From contig JAIPIH010000014.1 in the NCBI GenBank assembly GCA_021734835.1, positions 1 to 52,155 of the forward strand: a DNA stretch of 52,155 nt. The letters are read 5' to 3'. Below are positions 44,072 through 52,155 of the stretch, piece after piece. Each line of letters begins with the position of its first letter. Within the stretch, counting starts at the first letter, position 1. Made by a program: the position numbers and the translations under genes. The notes beneath the pieces are model-generated. The model saw nothing but the letters and a program-made list of their open reading frames with translations. It was not told the DNA's origin and did no database searches. This stretch comes from Candidatus Cloacimonadota bacterium. GTDB taxonomy: Bacteria > Cloacimonadota > Cloacimonadia > Cloacimonadales > TCS61.

Positions 44072-44488
44072 GTGTTACGCAGAAAGAGAAAAGATTTGGG
44101 AGGTATTCCCACTGCATCAATGTCTGATGTAGCTTTTCTGCTGCTTGTCTTCTTTCTATCAACTACAAAATTTGATATTAAAAAAGGTCTAGGGATAGTA
44201 TTACCAGCTGCCTCTGACGGTACTCAGAAGAAGGTTAAATTAAAGGATGAAAACCTTACTAAAATCTGGATCGATCAGGATGGCAACATAACAATGAAAT
44301 CAGGTGATGTTGAGCGTGCAGTTCCCATGATTGAGCTGCAGAAGATTATAAATAAGATTGTTACTGAAAATCCTGATATGGTGATTTCCCTAAAAACAGA
44401 TAGAAAAAGTAAATACCAGTATATGGTTAAAGCTTTAGATAAACTTCAAGCTGCTGGTGCAGAAAAAATTTCTCTATCAACAAACTAG
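44072..44488 (+). CDS. exbD: ExbD/TolR biopolymer transport protein, copy 1
   Basis: The 138-aa protein starts from GTG, five bases after AGGAGG (an overlapping ATG is in another frame). It has the ExbD signature IPTASMSDVAFLLLVFFLSTT, whose Asp in the helix is the proton-carrying residue, and a small periplasmic domain. It follows ExbB by eight bases and precedes the second ExbD by nine. Confidence 0.93.
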   Translation: MLRRKRKDLGGIPTASMSDVAFLLLVFFLSTTKFDIKKGLGIVLPAASDGTQKKVKLKDENLTKIWIDQDGNITMKSGDVERAVPMIELQKIINKIVTENPDMVISLKTDRKSKYQYMVKALDKLQAAGAEKISLSTN

Positions 44489-44497
44489 GAAGGTATT

Positions 44498-44905
44498 ATG
44501 GCTAAAATTAAGAAAAGTGCTAGACCGGAGACTGCGATACCAACAGCTTCGATGTCTGACATAGCTTTCCTGCTTCTCTTATTCTTCATGGTCTCAACCG
44601 TGTTTGTTAGTGAGAAAGGAATACCTGTAAGAATGCCGAAAGCAAAAAGTATTGAAAAGATCCCGCGGAATCATTCCGCAACGATCTATGTAAATAAAAA
44701 CGGCACAATATCAATTGATGATTTTGTTGTATCGATTCCAGATGTAAAATATGTTATGCAGAAGAAATTAGCTGAAGATTTTAATGTGTTAACTTGTTTC
44801 AGAACTGACAAGGATACGAATTATGGTATAATGTCGGATATTCTGAATCAATTACGTGAAGCACAAACTTTACGTGTATATTTCGAAGCTAAGTTGGAAA
44901 GGTAG
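44498..44905 (+). CDS. exbD: ExbD/TolR biopolymer transport protein, copy 2
   Basis: The 135-aa protein carries IPTASMSDIAFLLLLFFMVST, nearly the same as the membrane helix of the first copy, but the periplasmic part is quite different (VRMPKAKSIEKIPRNHSAT). Tandem ExbD pairs next to ExbB occur in Bacteroidetes and relatives and may form a mixed complex. GGAAGG precedes the ATG. Confidence 0.93.
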   Translation: MAKIKKSARPETAIPTASMSDIAFLLLLFFMVSTVFVSEKGIPVRMPKAKSIEKIPRNHSATIYVNKNGTISIDDFVVSIPDVKYVMQKKLAEDFNVLTCFRTDKDTNYGIMSDILNQLREAQTLRVYFEAKLER

Positions 44906-44912
44906 GTGAGAT

Positions 44913-45548
44913 ATGCATAAGAAATCAGTAGATTGGAAAGATATTGCAGAAAGTTATTATGATAAATCGGTGAGTTTAGCTATATTGATTTTATTATTTG
45001 CTTTTATAGTTTCACCGAAAATTGAAGTAAAACCTTACGATAGAACAATAAATATCACTGAAGCTATAGATATACCGCCAGAGATAAAAGAACGGATCAA
45101 ACCACCTGAAGAAACAGTAAAACCAGTGGTGGAAATAATCGTTGAAGAAGATCTTGATTCTGAAGATGAGGAAGATATAGAAATTATCGAAACTATTGGA
45201 GTTACTTCTCTGGATCCGTATGATAAAGTTCAGGAGAAGATCTTGGGACAAACTTCTAAATTTGTTGTATATGAAGATGAACCTTTTGTGATCAAAAGAG
45301 CTCCCTTGGAATACCCGGTATTTGCCAGAAATGCCGGTGTAGAGGGTGATGTGATCTTGCAGGTAGAAGTCTTCAAAGATGGCTCGGTTGGAGCTATCGA
45401 AGTAGTAAAATCGTTGATGTCTGGCCCTGGCGGTTTGGACGAAGCAGCTATCAAATCTGTGAAAAAATGGGAATTTTCACCGGCTAAAAGTGGTGGAAAA
45501 CCTGTAGCTTGCTGGGTGACATTCCCGGTCGGTTTCTATTTAAATTAA
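44913..45548 (+). CDS. tonB: TonB-family energy transducer
   Basis: The 211-aa protein has one membrane helix near the N-terminus (SVSLAILILLFAFIVSP), an acidic/Pro-rich linker (PPEETVKPVVEIIVEEDLDS), and the C-terminal TonB fold (FARNAGVEGDVILQVEVFKD, AIKSVKKWEFSPAKSGGKPV, PVGFYLN). The linker is only about 60 residues, short for spanning a periplasm. It transfers ExbB-ExbD energy to the receptor encoded at the head of the operon. GGTGAG precedes the ATG. Confidence 0.94.
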   Translation: MHKKSVDWKDIAESYYDKSVSLAILILLFAFIVSPKIEVKPYDRTINITEAIDIPPEIKERIKPPEETVKPVVEIIVEEDLDSEDEEDIEIIETIGVTSLDPYDKVQEKILGQTSKFVVYEDEPFVIKRAPLEYPVFARNAGVEGDVILQVEVFKDGSVGAIEVVKSLMSGPGGLDEAAIKSVKKWEFSPAKSGGKPVACWVTFPVGFYLN

Positions 45549-45568
45549 TAAATCTTGGGGGATTTTAT

Positions 45569-48500
45569 ATGAATATTAGTAAACTAAAAATACTTTTGAT
45601 CTTAGTGTTGCTTATTATTTTCTCGGCAAGTGTTTTTGCAAGAACTTATGATGCACCAGAAGGTGAAAAAAAGTTTGATACTTCTCAAGTACACAATCTG
45701 GGGAATATCTGGCTTCGAGTAAGTAACTATGGCTTCTTCGGATCAGGTGAAACTGATCCAAAATGGCCTTCACTTGAATATCCGGGCGGTTCAGCCATAG
45801 ATTATTTGTATCTGGGCGGATTATGGTTTGGAGCCAAAAAAGTAAGAAGAGATAATCTGGGCAGAAAATATTTCTGGCTGAACTATCCTCCGACTGCTGA
45901 TAATGATGTTGTTATTTTTGGTGATTATGCAAATGGATATAATGATACTTTAAGGGCAGTCGTTGATACTTTAGTTAGTATAGGGGTTGATGGTTGGCAT
46001 CGGATCAATGAACTCTTACCAGCCTATAATCCTTTAGAAGCATCTTATTTAGGTTCTCAATATACAGCTCACAATTACCAGGATAAAACTGTTACAGCTT
46101 CTATCAGGGATCAAAGAAAAGGTGAAGATGATGATAATGACGGTTTGATTGATGAAGATCCAGTTGGATATGCTTTCCCCTTTAGATCCAGTGATGAACT
46201 GCCCATTCAGTTCGCTGTATACGGCGGTAATTTTCTGCACCTTTCAGAAGGACCTTATGGTACGGAAATTATTTTGGACGAAGATAATCAATCAATTTGG
46301 TACCCGCTGGGATTTGTAGATCTTAGTGACAACTCAAATTCTCTCTATAACTTTGCAGAAGCAAATGATGATGATGGAGACGGAATTTCTGATGAAGACG
46401 GTTATCCTATATCGGAACAGGATTATATTTCTTATTACTATGACTATAGCCCGTTCGAAAACGGTAATCCCGATCCGGATAGAGATTATAGTTCGAGTGC
46501 CGGCTCAAATACACACTATCCTCTGAACATTCGTGTTCGCCAAATGAGCTATCAGTGGAGTTATGAATATATTAAAAACCTGGTTTATGTAGAATTTAAT
46601 ATAACTAATATGAATGTTCAAGATACTCTTAAAGATTGTGCAATGGGTATTTATATGGACTCAGATGTTGGACCGCAATCTTTCGGCGCTTCAGCAATTG
46701 CACCCGATGATATCAGTAGTTATGTTCCAGGGGAAGGTTTTGAGTTTGCCTATACATATGATAAAGATACTGACGGTGGATTAACCAATGGATTTGTCGG
46801 GTCCAGAGTTTGTACTCCTGACCCTGAACAGCTTGTATTTGCTTGCTGGACTTGGGATGTAAGCTGGGGACCGGATGATTGGCATCCAAGGCAATATGTT
46901 TCTACCGGCAGCCCAAGAACTGCAAACGAAAAGTATTGGTTGCTTTCAGGAAGGAATCCTGATCCGACTTACGCAGTTGATCTTAGAGAAAATCCTAATT
47001 ACCAAGTCGAGAACTTCCCCGGCGGTATCGATACTAGATATCTATTTGGTTTCTATGGAGCTCAATCCCACACGGGAGATACTGATGCACCAGGTGATCC
47101 TGGTTATGGTATTCCTGACTATTTGGAAATTGACGACGATGGAGTATATTTCAAACGATGGAATTTACCTCCGGGCAGAACAATGAAGATTGTAATAGCA
47201 GTTTTCCCTGGAGATAGCATTTTTGAGTTGAGGAATACAGCAGAATTTGCAAAATTTATTTATGGTGAAGCTCAAACTCTTACTACAGTGGTATTGCCGG
47301 ACACATTCCCACATTATCAAGCACCAGAACCTCCAGATTATCCAAGCATGCATGCTTCACTGATCAATGACGGGAACGCAATTGATGTTTATTGGAGCAA
47401 TGTATCAGAATTTACCTATGATAAAGAATTTGTACCACAGAGTATTGTCGGCTGGCAAGACTTAACGCCTGGTATAGATAGCTATGCCCCGGATGCAGAT
47501 ACAACTGGTATGCCGGAAGAATATAAACCAGATAATTGGGGACTTGATAATGAAAATTCAACAGTTAACCCGTGGACAGCATATAGGATTCGTCACGATT
47601 TTCAGGGTTATACATTGTACGGAAGAGGCGGTAGCGGTTCTCAAGAAGATTGGGTTGAAAAAGGTAAATGGGATAAATTTGAAACAACTCAGGATCTCCA
47701 GGATTATGAGGTAAATTTAGGAGACTCAACCTTTATCGATTTCCAGGGTGAGATCGGTATTGGAACTTTTTCTCAGTCGCTTCCCAATAGAAGAACCTTC
47801 ATTCTTGATGATGAAAACTATTTTCATCTTAATGATGTCTATGAGCTGATACCTTATGATTCCTCAGTTGAGAATATCTTCGGTGAACCAATTTATGACT
47901 ATTCTAAAACCAAGGATTCTGCAGAAATCGATGGAGTTGGGACCTGGTCACGTAATGAGCAAGCTTTATATTTTGCAAATCCAAGTTTGCTGGCTCTTCC
48001 TAAAGGTGAGGATATTTACTTAGAATTATATTCATCGAATTTGATACCTTTAGCAGGTTTTGTTAGTCAAGGAGTTCTAGACGATCCTCAAAAAATTGAA
48101 GATCTCAGAAAAAGCCGCCTGGCTAGAAGATACTATAATAAGGTAGTTTATTATCCACCCAAAGGAATAGAATATTATGTAACAGTTACTACTTGGGATA
48201 GAGGATTCCCATCTCAGAATATTAAATCTTTAGAATCTGGGAAAGATGCTGATGCTAATATGAAAATATTATTTCCGGGTCCAAATGCAAAAGATAATAT
48301 GGATAACATCTATGTAGTACCCAATCCTTATATTGGTCAAAGCAGCTTTGACGGCAGAAAGGAAGATGACTTTACAGGAGATCGCAGTAGAAGGATCTGG
48401 TTTGTAAATCTACCTATAGATTGTACAATAAGGATTTTTACACTTTCCGGTGATCTTGTTGATGAGGTTGTTCACCATGGCGGTGAAGGTGAAGAAATAA

Positions 48501-48685
48501 TTAATCCTTCAGTTGCCTTGAACAAAGATAAATTGAAGCAAAGTGATTTCTCTGCAACAGGAATGGAACCTTGGGATCTACTCTCAAGGAATAATCAGAT
48601 CATCGCTCCCGGTGTGTATCTTTTCTCAGTAGAAGAGCAAGGCACAGGCGATATAAAAGTTGGAAAATTTGTAATTATAAAGTAA
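45569..48685 (+). CDS. Large exported protein (1038 aa) with calcium-loop-like motifs
   Basis: I start at MNISKLKILL, preceded by GGGGG; a longer frame would begin inside tonB. A signal peptide (1-25) is followed by a beta-rich protein without recognised enzyme domain. Two thrombospondin-3-like loops occur, EDDDNDGLIDEDPVG (186-200) and NDDDGDGISDEDGYP (266-280). The C-terminal part (IYVVPNPYIGQSSF, then CTIRIFTLSGDLVDEV and APGVYLFSVEEQG ... GKFVIIK) resembles a sorting tail of the Por system. It probably sits on the surface or is released, and may work with the receptor and PorV-like protein beside it. Function unknown. Confidence 0.85.
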   Translation: MNISKLKILLILVLLIIFSASVFARTYDAPEGEKKFDTSQVHNLGNIWLRVSNYGFFGSGETDPKWPSLEYPGGSAIDYLYLGGLWFGAKKVRRDNLGRKYFWLNYPPTADNDVVIFGDYANGYNDTLRAVVDTLVSIGVDGWHRINELLPAYNPLEASYLGSQYTAHNYQDKTVTASIRDQRKGEDDDNDGLIDEDPVGYAFPFRSSDELPIQFAVYGGNFLHLSEGPYGTEIILDEDNQSIWYPLGFVDLSDNSNSLYNFAEANDDDGDGISDEDGYPISEQDYISYYYDYSPFENGNPDPDRDYSSSAGSNTHYPLNIRVRQMSYQWSYEYIKNLVYVEFNITNMNVQDTLKDCAMGIYMDSDVGPQSFGASAIAPDDISSYVPGEGFEFAYTYDKDTDGGLTNGFVGSRVCTPDPEQLVFACWTWDVSWGPDDWHPRQYVSTGSPRTANEKYWLLSGRNPDPTYAVDLRENPNYQVENFPGGIDTRYLFGFYGAQSHTGDTDAPGDPGYGIPDYLEIDDDGVYFKRWNLPPGRTMKIVIAVFPGDSIFELRNTAEFAKFIYGEAQTLTTVVLPDTFPHYQAPEPPDYPSMHASLINDGNAIDVYWSNVSEFTYDKEFVPQSIVGWQDLTPGIDSYAPDADTTGMPEEYKPDNWGLDNENSTVNPWTAYRIRHDFQGYTLYGRGGSGSQEDWVEKGKWDKFETTQDLQDYEVNLGDSTFIDFQGEIGIGTFSQSLPNRRTFILDDENYFHLNDVYELIPYDSSVENIFGEPIYDYSKTKDSAEIDGVGTWSRNEQALYFANPSLLALPKGEDIYLELYSSNLIPLAGFVSQGVLDDPQKIEDLRKSRLARRYYNKVVYYPPKGIEYYVTVTTWDRGFPSQNIKSLESGKDADANMKILFPGPNAKDNMDNIYVVPNPYIGQSSFDGRKEDDFTGDRSRRIWFVNLPIDCTIRIFTLSGDLVDEVVHHGGEGEEIINPSVALNKDKLKQSDFSATGMEPWDLLSRNNQIIAPGVYLFSVEEQGTGDIKVGKFVIIK

Positions 48686-48693
48686 TTGAGTTA

Positions 48694-48724
48694 TCGGTTC
48701 ACAGATATAAAGTCTGTGAACTGA
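48694..48724 (+). promoter_or_regulatory. Intergenic stem-loop between the large exported protein and PorV-like genes
   Basis: TCGGTTCACAGA-TATAAAG-TCTGTGAACTGA forms a 12-bp stem with one G-U pair and a seven-base loop. No U-tract follows, so it is not a terminator. It may mark an RNA processing or stability point between the two genes. Confidence 0.6.
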
Positions 48725-48752
48725 GCTTACAATGAGAAATGAGAGGTAAAAT

Positions 48753-49778
48753 ATGAGAAAATACGTTGTTATATTATTAATGCTTTTAGTAATTCCCGGA
48801 TTGTTATTTGCAGAGATATTTCCCAAAACCGGAACCGCAGGTTTACAATTCCTGAAAATAGGTATTGGAGCTAGAGCTCTGGGAATGGGTGAAGCTTATA
48901 CTGCTGTTACAAATGATATCTCTTCAATATACTGGAATCCAGCCGGATTAGCTTTGAAATCTCAAGACCAGGTAATGTTCTCTCATACTAAATGGGTGGC
49001 AGATATTAACTATGAGTTTGTAGCTTATTCCAAAGTTACGTCAGTAGGCACTTTTGGTATTAGTACAGCTCTGCTTCATATGGATTATATGGATGTTACT
49101 GACGAACCAAGTTTTGGGCCGACAGGTGAAACTTTTACTTGCTACGATCTTATGACCGGTCTTACATATTCAAATGCTTTTACAGATAAATTCTCATTCG
49201 GAGCTAATGTAAAATATGTTTATGAAAAATTGGATGAATATAGTGTAGGCGGAATTGCTGTTGACATTGGTTCTCTGTATAATACTGGTTGGCATAATGT
49301 AACAATAGGTATGGCGATCAAGAATTTTGGTCCTGATCTGAAGTATGAACTGGATGAAGATGGAGATGGATCTTTAAATGAAGATCCCTTTGATCTAATA
49401 GATAATGATGGCGATGGTCTCATTGACGAAGATAGAGAAGAATTTCCATTTAAAATACCAATGGGGTTTTCGCTTGGAATCGCAATGGATCTTTACGAAA
49501 GAGATAACCAGTTGTTGTTAGCCTCTGTTCAACTTGATAATTGCGTTGACAGACAAGAAACTTATAATATAGGTATGGAATATAAGATCAGTGCTTTTAA
49601 AATTAGATCAGGCTACCAAATAAATTACGATGCTACTTCATATTCAGTAGGGTTTGGTTGGTCTATTCCAACCAGTTTTGCAGTAATTGATATAGATTAT
49701 TCATATACAGATATGGGATATCTTACGGAAGATTTTCTTTCAACTCCGATGAGATTATCTTTGAAATTGTCGTTTTAG
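48753..49778 (+). CDS. PorV-family outer-membrane protein with inserted D/N-rich loop
   Basis: The 341-aa product has a signal peptide and the PorV start: GTAGLQFLKIGIGARALGMG, AYTAVTNDIS and WNPAG (61-65). The barrel ends MRLSLKLSF with terminal Phe. An insertion at 199-230 (ELDEDGDGSLNEDP and DNDGDGLIDEDREE) looks like paired calcium-binding loops and probably lies in an outer loop or turn. It sits between two large exported proteins, which fits a PorV-like shuttle role for tagged cargo. GAGAGG precedes the ATG. Confidence 0.9.
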   Translation: MRKYVVILLMLLVIPGLLFAEIFPKTGTAGLQFLKIGIGARALGMGEAYTAVTNDISSIYWNPAGLALKSQDQVMFSHTKWVADINYEFVAYSKVTSVGTFGISTALLHMDYMDVTDEPSFGPTGETFTCYDLMTGLTYSNAFTDKFSFGANVKYVYEKLDEYSVGGIAVDIGSLYNTGWHNVTIGMAIKNFGPDLKYELDEDGDGSLNEDPFDLIDNDGDGLIDEDREEFPFKIPMGFSLGIAMDLYERDNQLLLASVQLDNCVDRQETYNIGMEYKISAFKIRSGYQINYDATSYSVGFGWSIPTSFAVIDIDYSYTDMGYLTEDFLSTPMRLSLKLSF

Positions 49779-49805
49779 AAATAACGAAAAAAAAAGGAGG
49801 AAAAA

Positions 49806-52019
49806 ATGAAAAAGATGTTAATTCTTTTGGGTTTAACTTTGTTAGTTTGTACACTGGTAGCCGAAGATTTTATGCAACCCGCCCAAGTTGCAAAAGATAG
49901 CTACTATCCTGGATTGAGGATCAGACAGGTAAATAATGCCTCAGAACGTGATCCAGCTCCGGAGTATTCTTTCATCCCTAATGGAGATGGCGAAGATACA
50001 ACTTACTTAACAAGTTCTTATTATGACTACATGCCCTTCAGTTATAATGGCTATAACTTGGTAATGCAGCCGGAAACTTCACAACCTTACGGATATGCTG
50101 CCGGTGGTCACTATGTTACATATATGCGTTCAGAAACACCTAGTTTAGCTACAGATAGAAGAGCATTCTTTAGTTATATCAATGAAAATGGAACACTGGG
50201 TGAAAGTAATGGTATTAACTCTGATATCAATCGTGAAGGTTTCACATCAACAGCTGTGGATCCATACACAGGTGACCCATTTTCAGTTTGGCACAGCGTT
50301 GTAGAACCTGACGGCAGTTATGACAGTCATATGTCTTATGCATTATTCCATGCAACTGGTTCACCCGGCTCTTGGAGATCACCATTTATCTTATTCGATA
50401 ATCCGGAAATGAGTGAGCCCTTCACAGGTGCACCTGATGATGAATTCATCTGGCCTCAAGTTTGGGTAGGACCTTCACCACAAGCCGATAAAAGAAGAGT
50501 TCATGCTTATGGAAATAACTACACAAGTTCTGCGGGAGAAGCAAATTATAATAGTCTTTACTTATATGCAGATTTTGATGATATGGATCTGCTTTCAACA
50601 TCCGATTTAGATTGGACAGTAGCTACTATTCCCTATTTTGATGAAATGCAGTATGGAGCTGTTGAACGTGTCAATAAAGACATTGTTGTAAGCCAAATTG
50701 ACGGACAAGTAGTCTGGTTTGGCAGTGTTGGTGATTCTTTAATGGCTGTTGTAAGTGATGATTACGGCGAAACATTTACCGTTTATACTGAAGAACTTAA
50801 ACAACCTTTGGAAAATCCTACTTACGAAAATGATCCCAGCACATATTTGTGGATGAACGATGATGGTATAACACCAGCAGATATGTATATCGTTCCTTCA
50901 AATGACCTTTCTCATTACAATGGCACATTCACAGCTGATCACACAAGAGTTACCTGGATGAGCGGTGTAAATTATAATTCTCAGGAAAATATTGATGGTG
51001 GACAGTACTGGCCAGCTTATGTGTATCCCAAAATATTCGAATTTGATCTAATCACACATGATTTTACATTTACAGATTTGGATATTCAAGGTGCTGATCC
51101 TTATGATGATACTATGACCATTGGTTATGACCTTGATGAAGACGGAGAAGTAGATGAGTACGACGCAGACGGAATACCGATAGTTTATGTAAGCTGCCCA
51201 AGCTGGTTCTTTAATTCAGACGGCGGTTGGCAGGATGCTTACTTCCATGAAAGTAACAGTAAAATAGTTGCTAATGACAACTGGATAGCATTAGTATGGT
51301 ATGATGGAGCTAAACTGCAAAACGCATATTATGGGGAAGCAGGATATGACGGCTGGCTCAAACAACCGGAACTGTGTCTTGTGATTTCAGATGATAGTGG
51401 TGATACTTGGTCTGATATCAGATACATTAATGCCAATCCCAATGATAATGTTATAGATCCTGTTAATCATTATGATGGTAACTTTGCACCTGAATTTGAT
51501 GGTATGCTTCCGGTAAATATTTCACTGGGAGATAAAATGGAAATAATTAGTAATATCCCAGGTGAATATCATGCAAAAATTCATTTTGTATTTATGGACG
51601 ATGGTGATTACGGCTCTGCTGCCGGTCAAACTACAGGCGGTGGTGACCTAACAAATAGTGCGATCCGTTATGCTGCCTTTGATATTGAATTTCAGGAAAC
51701 TAATAGTGCAGCATCAACAAATGATATCACAGTTACGCCGAATGCAGAACTTCTTGGACAAAACTATCCTAACCCATTCAATCCTGAAACTACAATTGCT
51801 TACAATATGATCGAAGATGGTTATGTATCTATAGAAGTATTTAACGTTAAAGGACAAAAAGTTAAAACTTTAATAAATGAGCATGTAACTTCTGGTGATC
51901 ACACACTTGTTTGGGAAGGTACTAATGATAACAATCAAAAAGTATCAAGTGGTATCTATTTCTATAAAATGAAATCAGGTAACTATTCCTCAACTAAGAA
52001 AATGATCTTAATGAAGTAA
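49806..52019 (+). CDS. Exported tail-tagged protein, sialidase-like beta-propeller style
   Basis: The 737-aa product has a signal peptide (MKKMLILLGLTLLVCTLVA). The body (about 25-640) is rich in Tyr/Asp/Gly with repeated motifs such as SDDYGETFTVYTEE, SDDSGDTWSDIRYI (Asp-box-like), typical of BNR/sialidase propellers. A D/N-rich loop DLDEDGEVDEYDADG lies at 442-456. The last 90 residues are a sorting tail (GQNYPNPFNPETTIAY ... SSGIYFYKM ... TKKMILMK). GGAGG precedes the ATG. It is the last gene of the operon; the substrate is unknown. Confidence 0.87.
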   Translation: MKKMLILLGLTLLVCTLVAEDFMQPAQVAKDSYYPGLRIRQVNNASERDPAPEYSFIPNGDGEDTTYLTSSYYDYMPFSYNGYNLVMQPETSQPYGYAAGGHYVTYMRSETPSLATDRRAFFSYINENGTLGESNGINSDINREGFTSTAVDPYTGDPFSVWHSVVEPDGSYDSHMSYALFHATGSPGSWRSPFILFDNPEMSEPFTGAPDDEFIWPQVWVGPSPQADKRRVHAYGNNYTSSAGEANYNSLYLYADFDDMDLLSTSDLDWTVATIPYFDEMQYGAVERVNKDIVVSQIDGQVVWFGSVGDSLMAVVSDDYGETFTVYTEELKQPLENPTYENDPSTYLWMNDDGITPADMYIVPSNDLSHYNGTFTADHTRVTWMSGVNYNSQENIDGGQYWPAYVYPKIFEFDLITHDFTFTDLDIQGADPYDDTMTIGYDLDEDGEVDEYDADGIPIVYVSCPSWFFNSDGGWQDAYFHESNSKIVANDNWIALVWYDGAKLQNAYYGEAGYDGWLKQPELCLVISDDSGDTWSDIRYINANPNDNVIDPVNHYDGNFAPEFDGMLPVNISLGDKMEIISNIPGEYHAKIHFVFMDDGDYGSAAGQTTGGGDLTNSAIRYAAFDIEFQETNSAASTNDITVTPNAELLGQNYPNPFNPETTIAYNMIEDGYVSIEVFNVKGQKVKTLINEHVTSGDHTLVWEGTNDNNQKVSSGIYFYKMKSGNYSSTKKMILMK

Positions 52020-52155
52020 GCAAATTTCGCCCCGACCTTTGCAGGAAGGGGCAACTTTTGTGATAAGATCAAGCAAATTTCGCCCCGACCTTTGCAGGAA
52101 GGGGCAACTTTTGTGATAAGATCAAGCAAATTTCGCCCCGACCTTTGCAGGAAGG
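52020..52155 (+). repeat. Perfect 53-bp tandem repeats, each with a terminator-like hairpin (runs off the window)
   Basis: The unit starts GCAAATTTCGCCCCGACC, ends GATCAA and is 53 bases long. Copies begin at 52020, 52073 and 52126; the first two are identical and the third is cut at base 155 of the row, still identical. Each unit has GCCCC/GGGGC with inner CCT/AGG (52029-52052 in copy 1) followed by AACTTTTG. The first copy begins immediately after the stop of the preceding gene. It is not CRISPR because the spacers are the same. Confidence 0.9.

Noticed and set aside
52020..52155. CRISPR array
   Set aside because: The repeated unit is identical over the full 53 bases with no variable spacer, and no cas gene is in the window.
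5744..52155. Selenoprotein genes with in-frame TGA
   Set aside because: All recognised families here have full expected length without reading through TGA. I did not test every frame systematically, so small C-terminal Sec extensions are not excluded.

Overview
The window looks like AT-rich DNA (roughly one third G+C in most rows) from a diderm, probably anaerobic bacterium. Exported proteins end in a 'NYPNPFNP ... GIYFYK ... KKMIL' tail of the Por (type IX) secretion type. There are PorV/PorQ-like proteins, a TonB-dependent receptor with its own ExbB-ExbD-ExbD-TonB motor, an exported helix-hairpin-helix barrel protein and a BatA/VWA protein. This mix is familiar from the Bacteroidetes/Ignavibacteria/Marinimicrobia/Cloacimonadota side of the tree. 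The low G+C and gene style suggest Candidatus Cloacimonadota most, but that is inference; no rRNA or other decisive marker is present. Both ends lie in sequence likely to be repeated (a tuf gene, and a perfect 53-bp tandem repeat), so the window may be one whole contig.

Layout. 1-522 (-): tRNA-Thr(TGT), Tyr, Gly, Thr(GGT), then the start of tuf. 771-5344 (-): a tight operon of M28 peptidase, ComEA-like protein, acidic protein, a tiny Cys-rich protein, rsmD and cysS. 5511-7720: selenocysteine tRNA (-) and selB (+), placed back to back. 7753-9802: REP-like hairpins and a compositionally distinct exported protein. 9861-10052 (-): tRNA-Lys and tRNA-Glu with a terminator. 10199-13538 (+): HD-domain protein, exported protein, PilT-like ATPase, pilin-like protein. 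13535-16100 (-): two outer-membrane barrel proteins. 16355-19460 (-): an orphan MsmX-type ATPase and a BatA/VWA protein. 19566-24385 (-): three tandem GNAT-like paralogues, a divergent PlsY-like membrane protein and a YggS-type PLP protein. 24488-32365 (-): SurA-like foldase, fructose-bisphosphate aldolase, GAPDH, an exported tail-tagged protein and a C10 protease, closed by a terminator. 32483-40003 (+): EIIA, PorV-like protein, glyS, aspartate-type aminotransferase, a small membrane protein, PfkB kinase, DUF975 protein and a LipM-type acyltransferase. 40110-52019 (+): TonB receptor, ExbB, two ExbD, TonB, a 1038-aa exported protein, a PorV-like protein and a tail-tagged exported protein, ending in the 53-bp repeats.

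The two most promising systems are the 40110-52019 operon and the 10199-13538 operon. The first joins an outer-membrane receptor, its energising motor, a PorV-like factor and two large exported proteins, three of whose products carry calcium-loop-like D/N/G motifs. The second pairs a PilT-like ATPase having an altered Asp box with a pilin-like protein lacking the usual prepilin signature. The three-GNAT plus PlsY-like operon is a candidate for unusual lipid or surface acylation.

No stretch longer than 300 bases lacks a gene. The longest gaps are 523-770 and 16101-16354; beyond weak promoter-like sequence I see nothing in them. Starts were adjusted from the longest reading frame wherever a Shine-Dalgarno sequence favours an internal codon.
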